Counted from the stretch's first letter, positions 8,105 through 17,104 are shown. The stretch: DNA of 32,314 nt from Afipia birgiae 34632 (GCF_000308295.2 NZ_HG326652.1:1-32314); one strand, 5' to 3'. Numbers and translations: made by a program. The notes: generated by a model not told the origin, from the sequence alone.

Positions 8105-8584
8105 TTAGTGAATTGGAGGCTGTTGAATAGTGCCCGACCGGCCAGAAGCAGCTCTTAGTGAATCGCTCTGAGCACGGTTAGTTGGTGCTAGTGCCTCAAT
8201 GATACGGCAATCGGCGATCGTGCCGCGACCGCATTGGTTGATAATGCTGTCGAGTTCAGCTCTCAACGCCTTCAAATCCTCGATCTTACGGCTGACGTCG
8301 GCCAGATGCGCGCGCGCGATCACATCGACCGCCTCGCAAGAGTGACGTTTCTGGTCCGATAGACCAAGGAGTGCACGAACCTTATCGAGGGTGAAGCCGA
8401 GATCGCGGGCCCGCCGAATGAAGCTGAGCCGGCCCAGATGTTCGGGTGCATACGCCCGAAAATTGCCGCTCGTACGAAACGGGGCCGGTAGGAGGCCGAT
8501 AAGTTCGTAATAGCGGATCGTCTCAACCTTCGTATTGGTGGCCCGCGCGAGATCGCCGATCCTGAGCTTTTCTGTTCGCTGCAT
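8105..8584 (-). CDS. MerR-family heavy-metal sensor (ZntR/CadR/PbrR-like)
   Basis: The 159-residue regulator has an N-terminal winged helix (RIGDLARATNTKVETIRYYE, about 8-27) and the conserved RAYAPEHLGRLSFI segment, followed by a long dimerisation helix. Metal ligands are visible as C83 (RHSCEAV), C118 (INQCGRG) and C126 (IADCRIIEA). This is the three-cysteine arrangement of MerR-type sensors for Hg, Cd, Pb or Zn. It would bind the 19-bp-spacer promoter just upstream and twist it to activate the divergent ATPase gene when metal binds. The pairing with a P1B-2-type ATPase points to Cd/Pb/Zn rather than Hg. The gene looks intact, with start at 8584. Confidence 0.85.
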   Translation of the reverse strand: MQRTEKLRIGDLARATNTKVETIRYYELIGLLPAPFRTSGNFRAYAPEHLGRLSFIRRARDLGFTLDKVRALLGLSDQKRHSCEAVDVIARAHLADVSRKIEDLKALRAELDSIINQCGRGTIADCRIIEALAPTNRAQSDSLRAASGRSGTIQQPPIH

Positions 8585-8587
8585 CGC

Positions 8588-8618
8588 TTGACCCTCTAGT
8601 GACTACAGGGTCTATATA
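8588..8618 (+). promoter_or_regulatory. MerR-type promoter/operator with 19-bp spacer
   Basis: TTGACC (8588-8593) and TATATA (8613-8618) are separated by 19 bases, the overlong spacer diagnostic of MerR-activated promoters. The spacer is covered by a dyad with arms gaccctctagt (8590-8600) and actacagggtc (8602-8612), matching at 10 of 11 positions around one central base. It drives the ATPase gene at 8650 and overlaps the start region of the divergent regulator. Confidence 0.85.
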
Positions 8619-8649
8619 ACTGTCGCGTCGAAAAAATCGAGGTGACACG

Positions 8650-11182
8650 ATGCCGGCACAGGTGGACCGAGACCAGCAAGATCAAGCGCGGGTCTCCCGA
8701 TTCAAGGTCAAAGGCCTTGATTGCCAAAATGAGGTTCGGGCTCTCAAGGCTGCGGTTGGTCCGTTGGTCGGCGGCGAGGAACGACTCTCTTTCGATACCA
8801 AAGTTGGCCGAATGGATGTGGCATCGCAGTCCCTCGCCTCAGCAGAGGCGATCAGGGAGGCGGTCGCGTCCACCGGTATGGTGGCGGAGCTGTGGTCCGA
8901 TGACAGCCACACGACGGCGATAAGTCAGACCCCGGCGAACACGCCGTGCACGAGCTGTGCGAGTGATGCGCTAACGTTGCCTGAACGTGTGGGGGTGTCC
9001 GAGCAGGTGGTGTTCAAAGTCCACGGAATGGACTGCGGCGACGAGGTGGCTGCCCTCAAGCGAGAGGTTGGCCCGGTCGTCGGGGGCGAGGACAAGCTCG
9101 TATTCGATCTCGTGAACGGACGTATGTCCGTTCTAGGCCGTGCGGGCGGGTTGCCGGTCGAGCAGATCGAAAAGGCCGTGCGTCGAACGGGTATGATGGC
9201 CGAGCTGTGGCAAGAAGGGGCGACTTCAGACGCCACAATCGCCGACGAGCGCCGCCGTCGCACGCAAACTCTGCTAACCACTGCGAGCGGGATACTTGCC
9301 GCGGCTGGTCTGGGTTACACGTGTCCCTCGGCGGTGGCATCGGCGCAGCCGAGGCGACCGGCGGTACACCTTTGCTGGCCATTGCAGCCTACGCTCTCTC
9401 GATTCTTTGTGCCGTTCGCTACGTGGCTCCCAAAGCCATGCTATCGGCGCGACGTCTGCGGCCTGACATAAACTTGCTCATGGTCGTGGCAGTGGCTGGT
9501 GCGATTGGCATCGGCGAGTGGTTTGAGGCGGCGGCGGTTTCATTCTTCTTCGCACTGGCTTTGGCGCTCGAGGCGTGGAGTTTGGGGCGGGCGCGGCGGG
9601 CGGTTGCGGCACTCATGGAGCTGGCCTCGACTATCGCTCGTGTTCGTCACTCTGATGGGAACGAGACAGAAGTCACGGCTGGCGATGTTGAAGTCGGTGC
9701 ACACATCGTCGTGCGTCCCGGTGACAAAATTCCACTCGACGGTTTGGTCTTTGCCGGCGAAAGCGAGGTGAAGCAAGCTCCGATCACGGGAGAAAGTGTC
9801 CCTGTGCCCGTCGAGCCCGGCAAGGAAGTCTTTGCTGGAACGATCAACAGCGAGGGAGCCCTTGAAATTCAAACGACCAAGGCTGCACAAGATACGACTC
9901 TCGCTCGTATCATCCGGATGGTCGGGTCGGCCCAGAGTCGGCGAGCCCTGAGTGAAAAATGGGTCGAGCGGTTCGCTCGAATTTACACACCTGCGGTCAT
10001 GGTGCTCGCATTGGCGGTATTCCTAGCGCCGTCTCTCGTTTTTGGTGGGGTGTGGGAGCCGTGGTTCTATCGCGCGCTGGTGCTGCTTGTGATCGCCTGC
10101 CCCTGCGCGCTCGTCATCTCTACCCCGGTGACGATTGTGGCGGCGCTTGCAGGCGCGGCTAAACAGGGTGTGTTGATTAAGGGCGGTGTGCACCTCGAAA
10201 CTCCCGCCAAGCTGAAGGCGATTGCCACGGACAAGACCGGCACCTTGACTGAGGGCCGCCCAAGGTTGTCGAGCTTGTCCCGTTAGGCAACCACACCGAA
10301 GCTCAGTTGCTGGAGTTCGCGACCGCGCTGGAGGCGCGAAGCGAGCATCCTCTTGCTCGTGCGATCCTTGACGAAGCGAGACAGCATAGCGTCAATCTTG
10401 TCCCTGCGGATTCCGTGCAGGCGGTGCGCGGCAAGGGCGTGATCGGCCGGATTGGCGGTCGCGAGGCATGGCTTGGATCCCGGAGCTATTTGGAGGAGCG
10501 TGCAAAGACGGCGGCGACGCCGGACGTCCTGCTTTCGGCAGATCGGATTGCGGGTGCCGGGCGCACCGTCGTCGCAGTGGGCGACGAAAATTCCGTGTGG
10601 GGCTTGATAGCAATCGCAGATGCGGTCCGTCCGCAGGCGAAGCTAGTCGTGGCAGCGCTCCACGCGGTGGGAGTTGAACACGTCGTCATGCTCACCGGCG
10701 ACAATCGCGCGACGGCGGAGGTGATTGCCCGTGAAACCGGTGTGGATGAGGTTAGGGCTGAGCTTCTTCCCGAAGATAAGGTCGCCGCCATCGAGCGGCT
10801 CGTCGGAGAATTTCACAAAGTGGGTGGTGCCGTCGCTATGATCGGCGATGGTGTCAATGACGCGCCGGCAATGGCACGCGCCGATCTTGGTATTGCGATG
10901 GGGGCGATCGGCTCCGATGCGGCGATCGAGACCGCAGACGTCGCTTTGATGTCGGACGATCTCTCGAAGTTACCCTGGTTGATCCAACATTCGAAAGCAA
11001 CGCTCTCCATCATCCGGCAAAACATCGGGTTCTCACTCGTGGTGAAGTTGTTATTCACGGGCTTGACGATCGCGGGCTTCGCGTCGCTCTGGGGCGCTAT
11101 CGCCGCGGATGTAGGCGCATCGCTCCTCGTCGTGCTGAACGGACTTCGTCTACTCACTCATGGTCAGCCACACACGTCCTAG
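8650..11182 (+). pseudogene. Zn/Cd/Pb P1B-type ATPase, split by two -1 frameshifts
   Basis: The three successive frames together encode one heavy-metal exporting ATPase. Frame one (8650 to about 9315) carries two metal-binding-like domains with GLDCQNEV (C25) and GMDCGDEV (C129), the DCxxE form seen in Cd/Pb/Zn pumps, plus a PCTSCAS site between them. Frame two (about 9315-10265) has ITGESVPV, the CPC motif in VIACPCALVISTPV and DKTGTLTEGRP. Frame three (about 10265-11182) has MLTGDN, GDGVNDAPAMA and the last membrane helices ending LNGLRLLTHG. Frame one passes to two by a lost base near a GGG run at 9310-9318. Frame two passes to three by a lost A in CCAAGG near 10260-10266. Start at 8650 follows GAGGTG at 8638-8643. 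All catalytic motifs survive, so the breaks are recent or are sequencing errors. Confidence 0.9.
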
Positions 11183-11253
11183 TCGTTCCGCCCAATGGCG
11201 CGTTATCCGAGCGGCATCGATGCTAGGCCGCACGGCGGACTGAAGAGCGATGC

Positions 11254-11267
11254 TTGATCTGCATTAA
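11254..11267. promoter_or_regulatory. Candidate FNR/FixK-like site upstream of ECF sigma gene
   Basis: TTGATCTGCATTAA matches the FNR/FixK consensus TTGAT-N4-ATCAA at nine of ten fixed positions. It lies about 100 bases before the sigma gene start at 11370 and 72 bases after the ATPase stop. One mismatch in a short motif makes this only suggestive. Confidence 0.35.
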
Positions 11268-11316
11268 AGAATGTCAGCGGTCGAAATCGTAAGTTTTATT
11301 CCTGTCTGGTGCTGTT

Positions 11317-11339
11317 AGACGCAGTTCGGGACTGCGTCT
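11317..11339 (+). terminator. Nine-base-pair hairpin between ATPase and ECF sigma gene
   Basis: Arms agacgcagt (11317-11325) and actgcgtct (11331-11339) are perfect complements around the loop tcggg, followed by taatcttg rather than a T-run. It is 134 bases after the ATPase stop and 30 bases before the sigma gene. It may terminate the ATPase transcript weakly or act in the leader of the sigma gene. Confidence 0.45.
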
Positions 11340-11369
11340 TAATCTTGCTTGGAAAGACTTGGCTAGACG

Positions 11370-12050
11370 ATGACAACAAAGCGCGGGTCCGACGACCGGC
11401 GTCCGGAAGATGACGCGGAAGGCCGGGAGGCCGCGAAACCAGCCGACGCCGCTGTGCGACGTGCGCTTGTCGAGGCGCGTGAGGAATTTCTCGCTTTTTT
11501 ACATCACCGATTGGGCAGTCGGGACGAGGCGGAAGAACTCCTACACCGTTTCTCGCTCCGGGCGCTTGAACATGCTTGGCAGTTGCGAGATGTCCGCGCG
11601 GTCCGCGGATGGCTCGGGCGCATACTAGCGACGACACTCGTCGATCATCAGCGCCGAGTCACCAGACGTCGCCGTCAGGAGGTCGACATGGAGCGGACCG
11701 ATGTTGAGAATTTGGCAATCGAGCCAGATCGAGAAACTGACGAAGCCGTCTGCAACTGCCTTCATAAGCTGCTGCCGACGCTCAAGGCAGAATATGCTGA
11801 TGTCGTTTGGCGCTCCGACATTCTTGGCGAGCCCCGTGATCGGATAGCTGCCAGCTTGGGTGCAACACTCAACAACATCGCGGTCCGACTTCACAGAGGA
11901 CGACAAGCGCTGCGGAAGAGGCTAGAGGAGATGTGTCTGACCTGTCCAGTGCATGGTTTCCTCGACTGTCGCTGCGAGGAGACCGAACGCATTCGCCAAC
12001 TAACTCGACGCGTCGCTGACAATACCAAAGCTCCGTCTGAAGACGGGTGA
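11370..12050 (+). CDS. ECF-type sigma factor with C-terminal Cys/His cluster
   Basis: The 226-residue protein has a sigma-2 part at about 33-100 (SRDEAEELLHRFSLRALEHA, then VRGWLGRILATTLVDHQRR) and a sigma-4 helix-turn-helix at about 130-185 (IAASLGATLNNIAVRLHRGR). After region 4 it carries C189-x2-C192-x2-H195-x4-C200-x-C202 (CLTCPVHGFLDCRC), a likely metal- or redox-binding site. No anti-sigma gene is adjacent. ECF factors with C-terminal cysteine clusters, such as CorE of Myxococcus, sense metal directly through that domain, so this protein may be self-regulated by a metal or by oxidation. The neighbouring metal ATPase fits. Downstream phasin-like and DUF3141 genes are plausible targets. 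Translation start is not marked by a strong ribosome-binding site. Confidence 0.8.
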   Translation: MTTKRGSDDRRPEDDAEGREAAKPADAAVRRALVEAREEFLAFLHHRLGSRDEAEELLHRFSLRALEHAWQLRDVRAVRGWLGRILATTLVDHQRRVTRRRRQEVDMERTDVENLAIEPDRETDEAVCNCLHKLLPTLKAEYADVVWRSDILGEPRDRIAASLGATLNNIAVRLHRGRQALRKRLEEMCLTCPVHGFLDCRCEETERIRQLTRRVADNTKAPSEDG

Positions 12051-12214
12051 GTACAATGGAGAAGAAAGACTTTGGGTGATGTCGATGAGGTCGCATGCGC
12101 CGTCCATTGTATGGCATAGCGCGTCCCGAGCCCGAAAGGACACCAACAGGACTAGGTGAACGCTGTGTAAGTCAGAATCCGGCTGTTGCAACAGAAATGA
12201 TGAAGGAGAATACA

Positions 12215-12652
12215 ATGGCAACCAAAAACGGCCCACCAATTAGCTTGGATCGCATGAACGCTGTGCTGGCGTGGTGGGGACTATCGGGCACGGACGGTGC
12301 CGGCAAGCTCGACGGTCAGTTCAAGCGCTTTCAGGTCTTCACGTCCGATCTTCAGAAGGCCTATGGTGAGACATACGGCGCTCAGATGAGTGCCTTCCTT
12401 GGTGCCAATGCGCGAATCGGGCGCTCGCTTCTCGAACTCATCCAGTGCCGGCAACCGCAGGATGTGATTGCCGCAGAATCGAGCGTCATGGCGGCTATCT
12501 TGGATGAGGCGTGGCTACAGATGAAGACGTGGCTCGAACTCTCGCAAAGAGTCCAGGAATACTGCGTGACCATGGCGCGCGAGACTGCGGACGAGATCCG
12601 GCAGCAGGCAATCAAAGCCGCTGACCCCGAACGCAGCGGCAAGGCTTTGTAG
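12215..12652 (+). CDS. Phasin-like protein
   Basis: The product of 145 residues, from the ATG at 12215, is helical and lacks membrane segments. Its FKRFQVFTSDLQKAYGETYG region and the QRVQEYCVTMARETADEI region resemble phasins, the amphipathic proteins that coat polyhydroxyalkanoate granules. The start was chosen because AAGGAG sits at 12203-12208, six bases upstream; longer in-frame starts at 12095 or 12200 lack this spacing. The next gene is a DUF3141 PHA-synthase-like hydrolase, which supports a granule-related role. The similarity is at the level of pattern, so a general small helical stress protein remains possible. Confidence 0.6.
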   Translation: MATKNGPPISLDRMNAVLAWWGLSGTDGAGKLDGQFKRFQVFTSDLQKAYGETYGAQMSAFLGANARIGRSLLELIQCRQPQDVIAAESSVMAAILDEAWLQMKTWLELSQRVQEYCVTMARETADEIRQQAIKAADPERSGKAL

Positions 12653-12767
12653 TTGCATACTGGGCGGCCGAGCTTCTCGCTGGGGTCGTGTCGAGAGCTC
12701 TACATACGGCTGGTATGTCGTCCTGATCTTCGACTCGCTGTTCAAATTCTTCGAAAATGAGGATCAG

Positions 12768-14624
12768 ATGATGGAGATGACGATGCCGGAAGCGAAATCT
12801 GGTTCCGCGCTGGTTGACGTGCCGAAGGCTACACCAAGTAGGCCGTCGGCTTTTCAACAGCGTGTTGTGGCGACCGCTACGGCAAATGACGTGAAACCTG
12901 TCGGCGAAGCGTATCCAGTCCCACCGATTGAGATCATGCATAATCCCCTAGCCTATCAGCGGGATTTCTTCGAGCGATCTATTTTATTCTGGGATACACT
13001 GCGCCGGCGCGCCAACAACATGATCGCGCACGAGCGTGCTGGCATGCCGCCGCTTCTCGACTTCGATTATGAGACACTGGTCGATGCCCGCCATTTTGAA
13101 CGGCCTGTCAACTACGCCCTCCTGCGGATAACCCGGATTGGCGACGATTGCATCGAGGATTGCGTCGATCCGGCGAAGCCGCCTGTCGTCATTGTCGACC
13201 CTCGAGCGGGCCAAGGACCAGGCATCGGCGGCTTGAAGCGCGATTCCGAGGTTGGGATGGCCATGCATGAGGGCTATCCAGTATATTTCGTTTCCTTCTT
13301 CCCTGAACCCTGCGCGGGCCAGACCTTGGCCGATGTACTGCATGCGCTCAGACGTTTCGTCGAAGACGTAGTCAAGCGCCATCCCGGCAAGCCTCCGGTG
13401 CTCTATGGCAACTGTCAGGCCGGCTGGGCGGTCACCTTGCTCTCGGCGGACTGCGAAGGTTTGATTGGGCCAGCCGTGCTCAACGGCTCTCCACTCTCCT
13501 ACTGGGCGGGAGACCCCGGGGTGAATCCCATGCGGATCGCCGGCGGGCTGCTCGGCGGCGTCTGGTCCGCCCATCTTCTTGCCGATCTTAACGACGGCCG
13601 CTTGGACGGTGCGTGGCTGGCCCTCAATTTCGAGAATCTTCAGCCCGAAGCCGTCTGGGAGAAATACGCTAACCTGTTCACGCATGTCGATACGGAACGG
13701 GAGCGCTTCCTCGAGTTCGAGCGATGGTGGAATGGCTTCTATTTTCTCAGCCGGGAAGAGATTGTCGCCATCGTCGAGAACCTCTTTATCGGCAATCGCC
13801 TTGAGGAGGGCAAGATGCGGATCTGCGAGGGGTGCGTCGCTGACCTTCGGCGCATTCGCAATCCGCTGGTGATCTTCGCTTCCTATGGCGACAACATCAC
13901 TCCGCCGCATCAAGCGCTTGGCTGGATCCCGGTCGTGTACAAGGATACCGGCGATCTCAAGGCCGCCGGCCAGCGTATCGTCTATCTGACGAACCCCCAT
14001 GCTGGCCACCTCGGCATTTTCGTGTCGGCCAAGGTCGCGCGATTCGAACATCGCGCGATACTCGAAAGCCTCGGCGAGATTGAGACCCTCGCTCCCGGTC
14101 TCTACGAGATGAAGATCGACAATCCGACCGACAACCCCGACTGCCACAAGCCGGAATACTCGGTCCGTTTCGAAGAGCGGCGCGTCGAAGATCTGCGGCT
14201 CGAGACGCCGCGGGCGGCATTCGAGCAGGTTCGCCATTTGTCGGAGGTGAACGAGCAATTCTACAAGACGATGATCAGCCCGTTCGTGCGCATGGCTTCC
14301 AATCCCTGGACGGCGGCCGCGCTCGAGTGGTTGCACCCTATGCGCACGAGCCGCTACCTGCTTTCGGAATCCTTCAGTCCGTGGATGCACGGCGTCGCCG
14401 CGCTCGCGCGTCTGATTGAGCCCCGCCGCCAGCCGCTGCCGGTGGGCGATGCCGATCTTCGTCGCGAACGGGAAGCGATCGGGCGGGTCTCCGAATCGAT
14501 CGAAGACGGGCGCAAGCAGCGCGACGCGGCGGAGGAGCAGATATTCCGAATGCTTTACGATGGTCCCAAGTCTGCACGGCCGGCAGCGCCACCAGCGACC
14601 GAATTGCATCGTAATGGTCAGTGA
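12768..14624 (+). CDS. DUF3141 family PHA-synthase-like alpha/beta hydrolase
   Basis: The 618-residue cytosolic protein belongs to the DUF3141 family, related to PHA synthases. The nucleophile elbow reads GNCQAGW with C216, the Cys-type elbow of PhaC rather than the Ser of lipases. The remaining triad candidates are D375 (ASYGDNITPP) and H414 (PHAGHLGIF). A strong family block AGQGPGIGGLKRDSEVGMAM lies at about 147-166. The start at 12768 follows GAGG with suitable spacing. The C-terminal 200 residues are DUF3141-specific. A phasin-like gene precedes it and a truncated PHA polymerase start overlaps its end by 11 bases, so acyl transfer or hydrolysis on hydroxyacyl-CoA or PHA is a reasonable guess. 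The true reaction of DUF3141 proteins is, to my knowledge, not established. Confidence 0.85.
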   Translation: MMEMTMPEAKSGSALVDVPKATPSRPSAFQQRVVATATANDVKPVGEAYPVPPIEIMHNPLAYQRDFFERSILFWDTLRRRANNMIAHERAGMPPLLDFDYETLVDARHFERPVNYALLRITRIGDDCIEDCVDPAKPPVVIVDPRAGQGPGIGGLKRDSEVGMAMHEGYPVYFVSFFPEPCAGQTLADVLHALRRFVEDVVKRHPGKPPVLYGNCQAGWAVTLLSADCEGLIGPAVLNGSPLSYWAGDPGVNPMRIAGGLLGGVWSAHLLADLNDGRLDGAWLALNFENLQPEAVWEKYANLFTHVDTERERFLEFERWWNGFYFLSREEIVAIVENLFIGNRLEEGKMRICEGCVADLRRIRNPLVIFASYGDNITPPHQALGWIPVVYKDTGDLKAAGQRIVYLTNPHAGHLGIFVSAKVARFEHRAILESLGEIETLAPGLYEMKIDNPTDNPDCHKPEYSVRFEERRVEDLRLETPRAAFEQVRHLSEVNEQFYKTMISPFVRMASNPWTAAALEWLHPMRTSRYLLSESFSPWMHGVAALARLIEPRRQPLPVGDADLRREREAIGRVSESIEDGRKQRDAAEEQIFRMLYDGPKSARPAAPPATELHRNGQ

Positions 14625-14766
14625 CAAGGCGCTTTCAGCGTCAGAGTCCCTGCCGCAAGACAATCGATTTGACGACTCGGCATGGTGGCGCCGGCCCATT
14701 AGTATTTTACATCAGAGTTTTCTGGCGACCCAACAATACTGGCACAATGCAACCGCCATGCGTTAG
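14614..14766 (+). pseudogene. N-terminal stub of a PHA polymerase (PhaC-like)
   Basis: The 50-codon frame reads DNRFDDSAWWRRPISIL then HQSFLATQQYWHNATAMR and ends at a TAG. This matches the conserved N-terminal block of PHA/PHB polymerases (an RRF-x-x-P-x-W segment followed by a QxFLLTQQWWHNAT-like segment). The catalytic domain is missing. The ATG lies 11 bases inside the DUF3141 gene, a typical operon overlap. The intact ancestral operon therefore probably ran phasin, DUF3141, PHA polymerase, with the polymerase later deleted. Confidence 0.65.
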
Positions 14767-14785
14767 CTGCGTTGAATCCGTCACG

Positions 14786-14830
14786 GTCGTGGCCAGGCCA
14801 GCAGAGCCAGAAGCGAACCGGGCCGGCGAC
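14786..14830 (-). repeat. Short copy of the DUF4010 gene 3' region
   Basis: Bases 14786-14830 match 15592-15638 inside the DUF4010 gene at about nine of ten positions, including the run agccagaagcgaaccgg. In both places the minus strand encodes an AGPVRFWL-like string. This is a remnant of a second DUF4010 copy, or the scar of the rearrangement that cut the PHA polymerase gene just upstream. Confidence 0.55.
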
Positions 14831-14914
14831 GGCGGTGATCAATAGTCAGCCTAGGGCCAAGCGCAGATACACCCTGCTGAATCTCAGGGCTGCCGCAATG
14901 GAAGGAAGCACTCC

Positions 14915-15337
14915 ATGGACTCCGGCAAAAACCCCCTCAGCGGTGCTCTGATATTTGCGCTCGGCGTCCTCACCTTGGGAACGGCGATATATTTCCTGGC
15001 TCTGCGCCCGCCACTTCTGCCGGAAGACATCCGACATTCCGGAATCGATATTGCGACCTTGCCACCGGCATTTTTCGACTGGCTCGGCGTCGTGTTCAGG
15101 AGCTGGGGCGGTTTCATCGCCGGCTTTGGGATCGTGCTGCTGGGTATCGGCACCTTCATGCTGACAGGGCGCACGCGATGGCTTTCCTGGGCAACTGCGG
15201 CTGGCGTTCTCGTTGCCTTCGGACGTTTCGTTTACGGCAACACCATCCTGAGTTCGGACTTCCTTTGGTTCATCGCGATCCTCTTCCTCCTGGCAGCGGG
15301 CTCGGCTCTGTCCCTGCTGTTGAGGCACAGGCGATGA
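14915..15337 (+). CDS. Small four-helix membrane protein, unknown function
   Basis: The 140-residue protein has four hydrophobic segments: LIFALGVLTLGTAIYFLAL (about 11-29), FIAGFGIVLLGIGTFMLTG (about 67-85), WLSWATAAGVLVAFGRFV (about 89-106) and FLWFIAILFLLAAGSALSLL (about 116-135). It ends in a basic LRHRR. The loop between the first two segments is proline-rich and probably periplasmic. I do not recognise a named family. It is preceded by a GGAAGGA-type ribosome-binding site. It is convergent with the DUF4010 gene. Confidence 0.6.
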   Translation: MDSGKNPLSGALIFALGVLTLGTAIYFLALRPPLLPEDIRHSGIDIATLPPAFFDWLGVVFRSWGGFIAGFGIVLLGIGTFMLTGRTRWLSWATAAGVLVAFGRFVYGNTILSSDFLWFIAILFLLAAGSALSLLLRHRR

Positions 15338-15506
15338 GGGCGCAGGATGGGCGGACCGGACCTGTGAAAGTGCAAGCAGCCTGAATGGGCTTTCCGACAA
15401 GTCGGGATCGCGAACGCGATACCCTCGCGAGGCTGTCGTCTTCCGGACGCTCGGCAATGCGGGCAATTCAGGACTGGGCAAATGGGGCGCTCGAAATCTT
15501 CTGGGC

Positions 15507-16790
15507 TCAGTTTCCCAGAACACCGGGCATACCCAGCCATTCGAAGTGCGGTAACGTAACGAACGCCACAAGGCCGAGGACACCGGCCATAGCCGTGGCC
15601 CCGGCCAGCGGTAGCCAGAAGCGAACCGGCCCGGCGACGATAGCGACCGACAACCGGCCTAGTGCGTTCGTCGTGAGTGCGAGAAGCACTGCATGCCCGA
15701 CTGCCTCTACGGTCGCCTGTTGCCCGATGAGCCGCAGCGCGCTGAGCACCGCAACGTCGACATCGAACATACCCGAGACGGCGGAAGTCGCCACCATTCC
15801 ACTGCTGCTTCCGACCGAGAACGCAGCGCTCACCGTGGAAACGACCGCGAAAAGCCCCGCGAACAGGGCCAACGGGCCCAGTTCGAAAGGGTTGCGTGGT
15901 GGTTGTGTCGCTTCGCCGGAGATGGCATGGCGCGACAGGAAGAGAATGCCGCAGAGTGTAAAGCCTCCGATCGCCGCCAGAATGGCCAAGCCCACAACGC
16001 CCAGTACGGACGGCGCGACAATTGCAACAATCGCGGTGACCCGAATCAGGGATACGGTTGCAGCTAGAGTAGCCGCCCCCGCCAGCGGCCATTGATTTGC
16101 GCCGGTCTTAGCGCTTCGTGCCAACGCCAACGTCACTGCGGTGGACGAGATGACCGCTCCCGCGAGACCGCTCACCAAGACACCTCGAGTTGTACCGAAC
16201 GCCCGAACGGCAATATAGCCAAGGAAAGAAATGGCTGCCGTCAACACGGTGAAGAGCCAGACCTGCTGAGGATTGAAGCCGCCCCAGGGATCGATGGCGC
16301 GGTTGGGCAGCAGCGGGAGGATGATTGCTGTCATCACGGCAAGCACCAGTGCAGAACGAAGTTCGATCCAGGAAATTCGCTTGAGAAGTCCGTGCAGAAG
16401 ATCGCGACTGGCTAGAACAGTAGCGAGCGCAGTTCCGGCGGCGGCAGCAGCGCGATGGTCTCCGACTACGGCGAGAGCACCCAGCGCAAATACGCTGAGC
16501 CCGGCGACGACGTCGGTCACACTATAGTTCTGATCATGGATGGATTCACGCGCCTTATACCACGCGAATACGGCGGTAAAGCCAAGAAACCCTGCGATGA
16601 GCACTGAGGGCGCGCTCAGGCTGACGGCAAGCGCCGCGACGATGCCACCGAGCAATCCCGCGATGCTGTACGTTCGGATGCCAGCGGTGCGGCCACCGTC
16701 CGGGGTTTCCCTCTCGCGCCAGCCGCGCTCGAGCCCAACAAGCAATCCAATCGCCAGAGCTAGGCCAAGTCGAGGGATCAGGGAATCCAC
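15507..16790 (-). CDS. MgtC/SapB-DUF4010 membrane protein
   Basis: This inner-membrane protein has an MgtC/SapB-like N-terminal part (LIPRLGLALAIGLLVGLERG, then an RTAGIRTYSIAGLLGGI block) and a C-terminal DUF4010 domain. About twelve hydrophobic segments cover most of its length. The start is placed at the GTG at 16790, giving about 427 residues beginning DSLIPRLGL, the usual family N-terminus. The longer frame from an ATG at 16880 adds a low-complexity leader with no ribosome-binding site. Family members are implicated in Mg homeostasis or unknown transport; the substrate is unknown. A short duplicate of its 3' region lies at 14786-14830. Confidence 0.8.
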   Translation of the reverse strand: MDSLIPRLGLALAIGLLVGLERGWRERETPDGGRTAGIRTYSIAGLLGGIVAALAVSLSAPSVLIAGFLGFTAVFAWYKARESIHDQNYSVTDVVAGLSVFALGALAVVGDHRAAAAAGTALATVLASRDLLHGLLKRISWIELRSALVLAVMTAIILPLLPNRAIDPWGGFNPQQVWLFTVLTAAISFLGYIAVRAFGTTRGVLVSGLAGAVISSTAVTLALARSAKTGANQWPLAGAATLAATVSLIRVTAIVAIVAPSVLGVVGLAILAAIGGFTLCGILFLSRHAISGEATQPPRNPFELGPLALFAGLFAVVSTVSAAFSVGSSSGMVATSAVSGMFDVDVAVLSALRLIGQQATVEAVGHAVLLALTTNALGRLSVAIVAGPVRFWLPLAGATAMAGVLGLVAFVTLPHFEWLGMPGVLGN

Positions 16791-17104
16791 GTCGTGCACC
16801 GTGTCAGAAAAGCTTGGGTTCGGTTGCAATCCACTGACGCGGGAGAGGTTGGTCCTCCGGCTGCATGGCGAGCGTCGCATATGCGCAAGGCTTTGTTTCC
16901 TTCTAGCGCGACAAGACTTGTATGACCAGAAGACGAGTATTTACTATCTACATCAGTCCGACACTAGCGAAGCACGGCGGCGATCGAGGTTTTCATGTGT
17001 GCTTGATCACCTTGTGCAGCGCATCGTTGAGCCGATAGAAATGATGCCAAGGCACTGCCACGACGCCGGCGAGAACGATGCGATTGAACCCACCCACAAT
17101 CGCC

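Noticed and set aside
12052..12111. Inverted repeat tacaatgga / tccattgta with arms 42 bases apart
   Set aside because: Nine-base arms at this distance can occur by chance and no factor or hairpin role is evident; it overlaps neither a promoter nor a ribosome-binding site.
12183..12194. Palindrome ctgttgcaacag before the phasin-like gene
   Set aside because: Short and without a second copy or promoter context, so not listed as an operator.
12984..14699. A 571-codon open frame on the minus strand
   Set aside because: It is antisense to the DUF3141 gene, has no family motifs, and arises from the codon bias of the GC-rich real gene on the plus strand.
16993..17104. Short minus-strand frame after the phosphorylase gene containing GGFNRIVLAGVVAVPWHHFY
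   Set aside because: It looks somewhat coding and may be the tail of a lost gene, but has no start of its own and no recognisable family.
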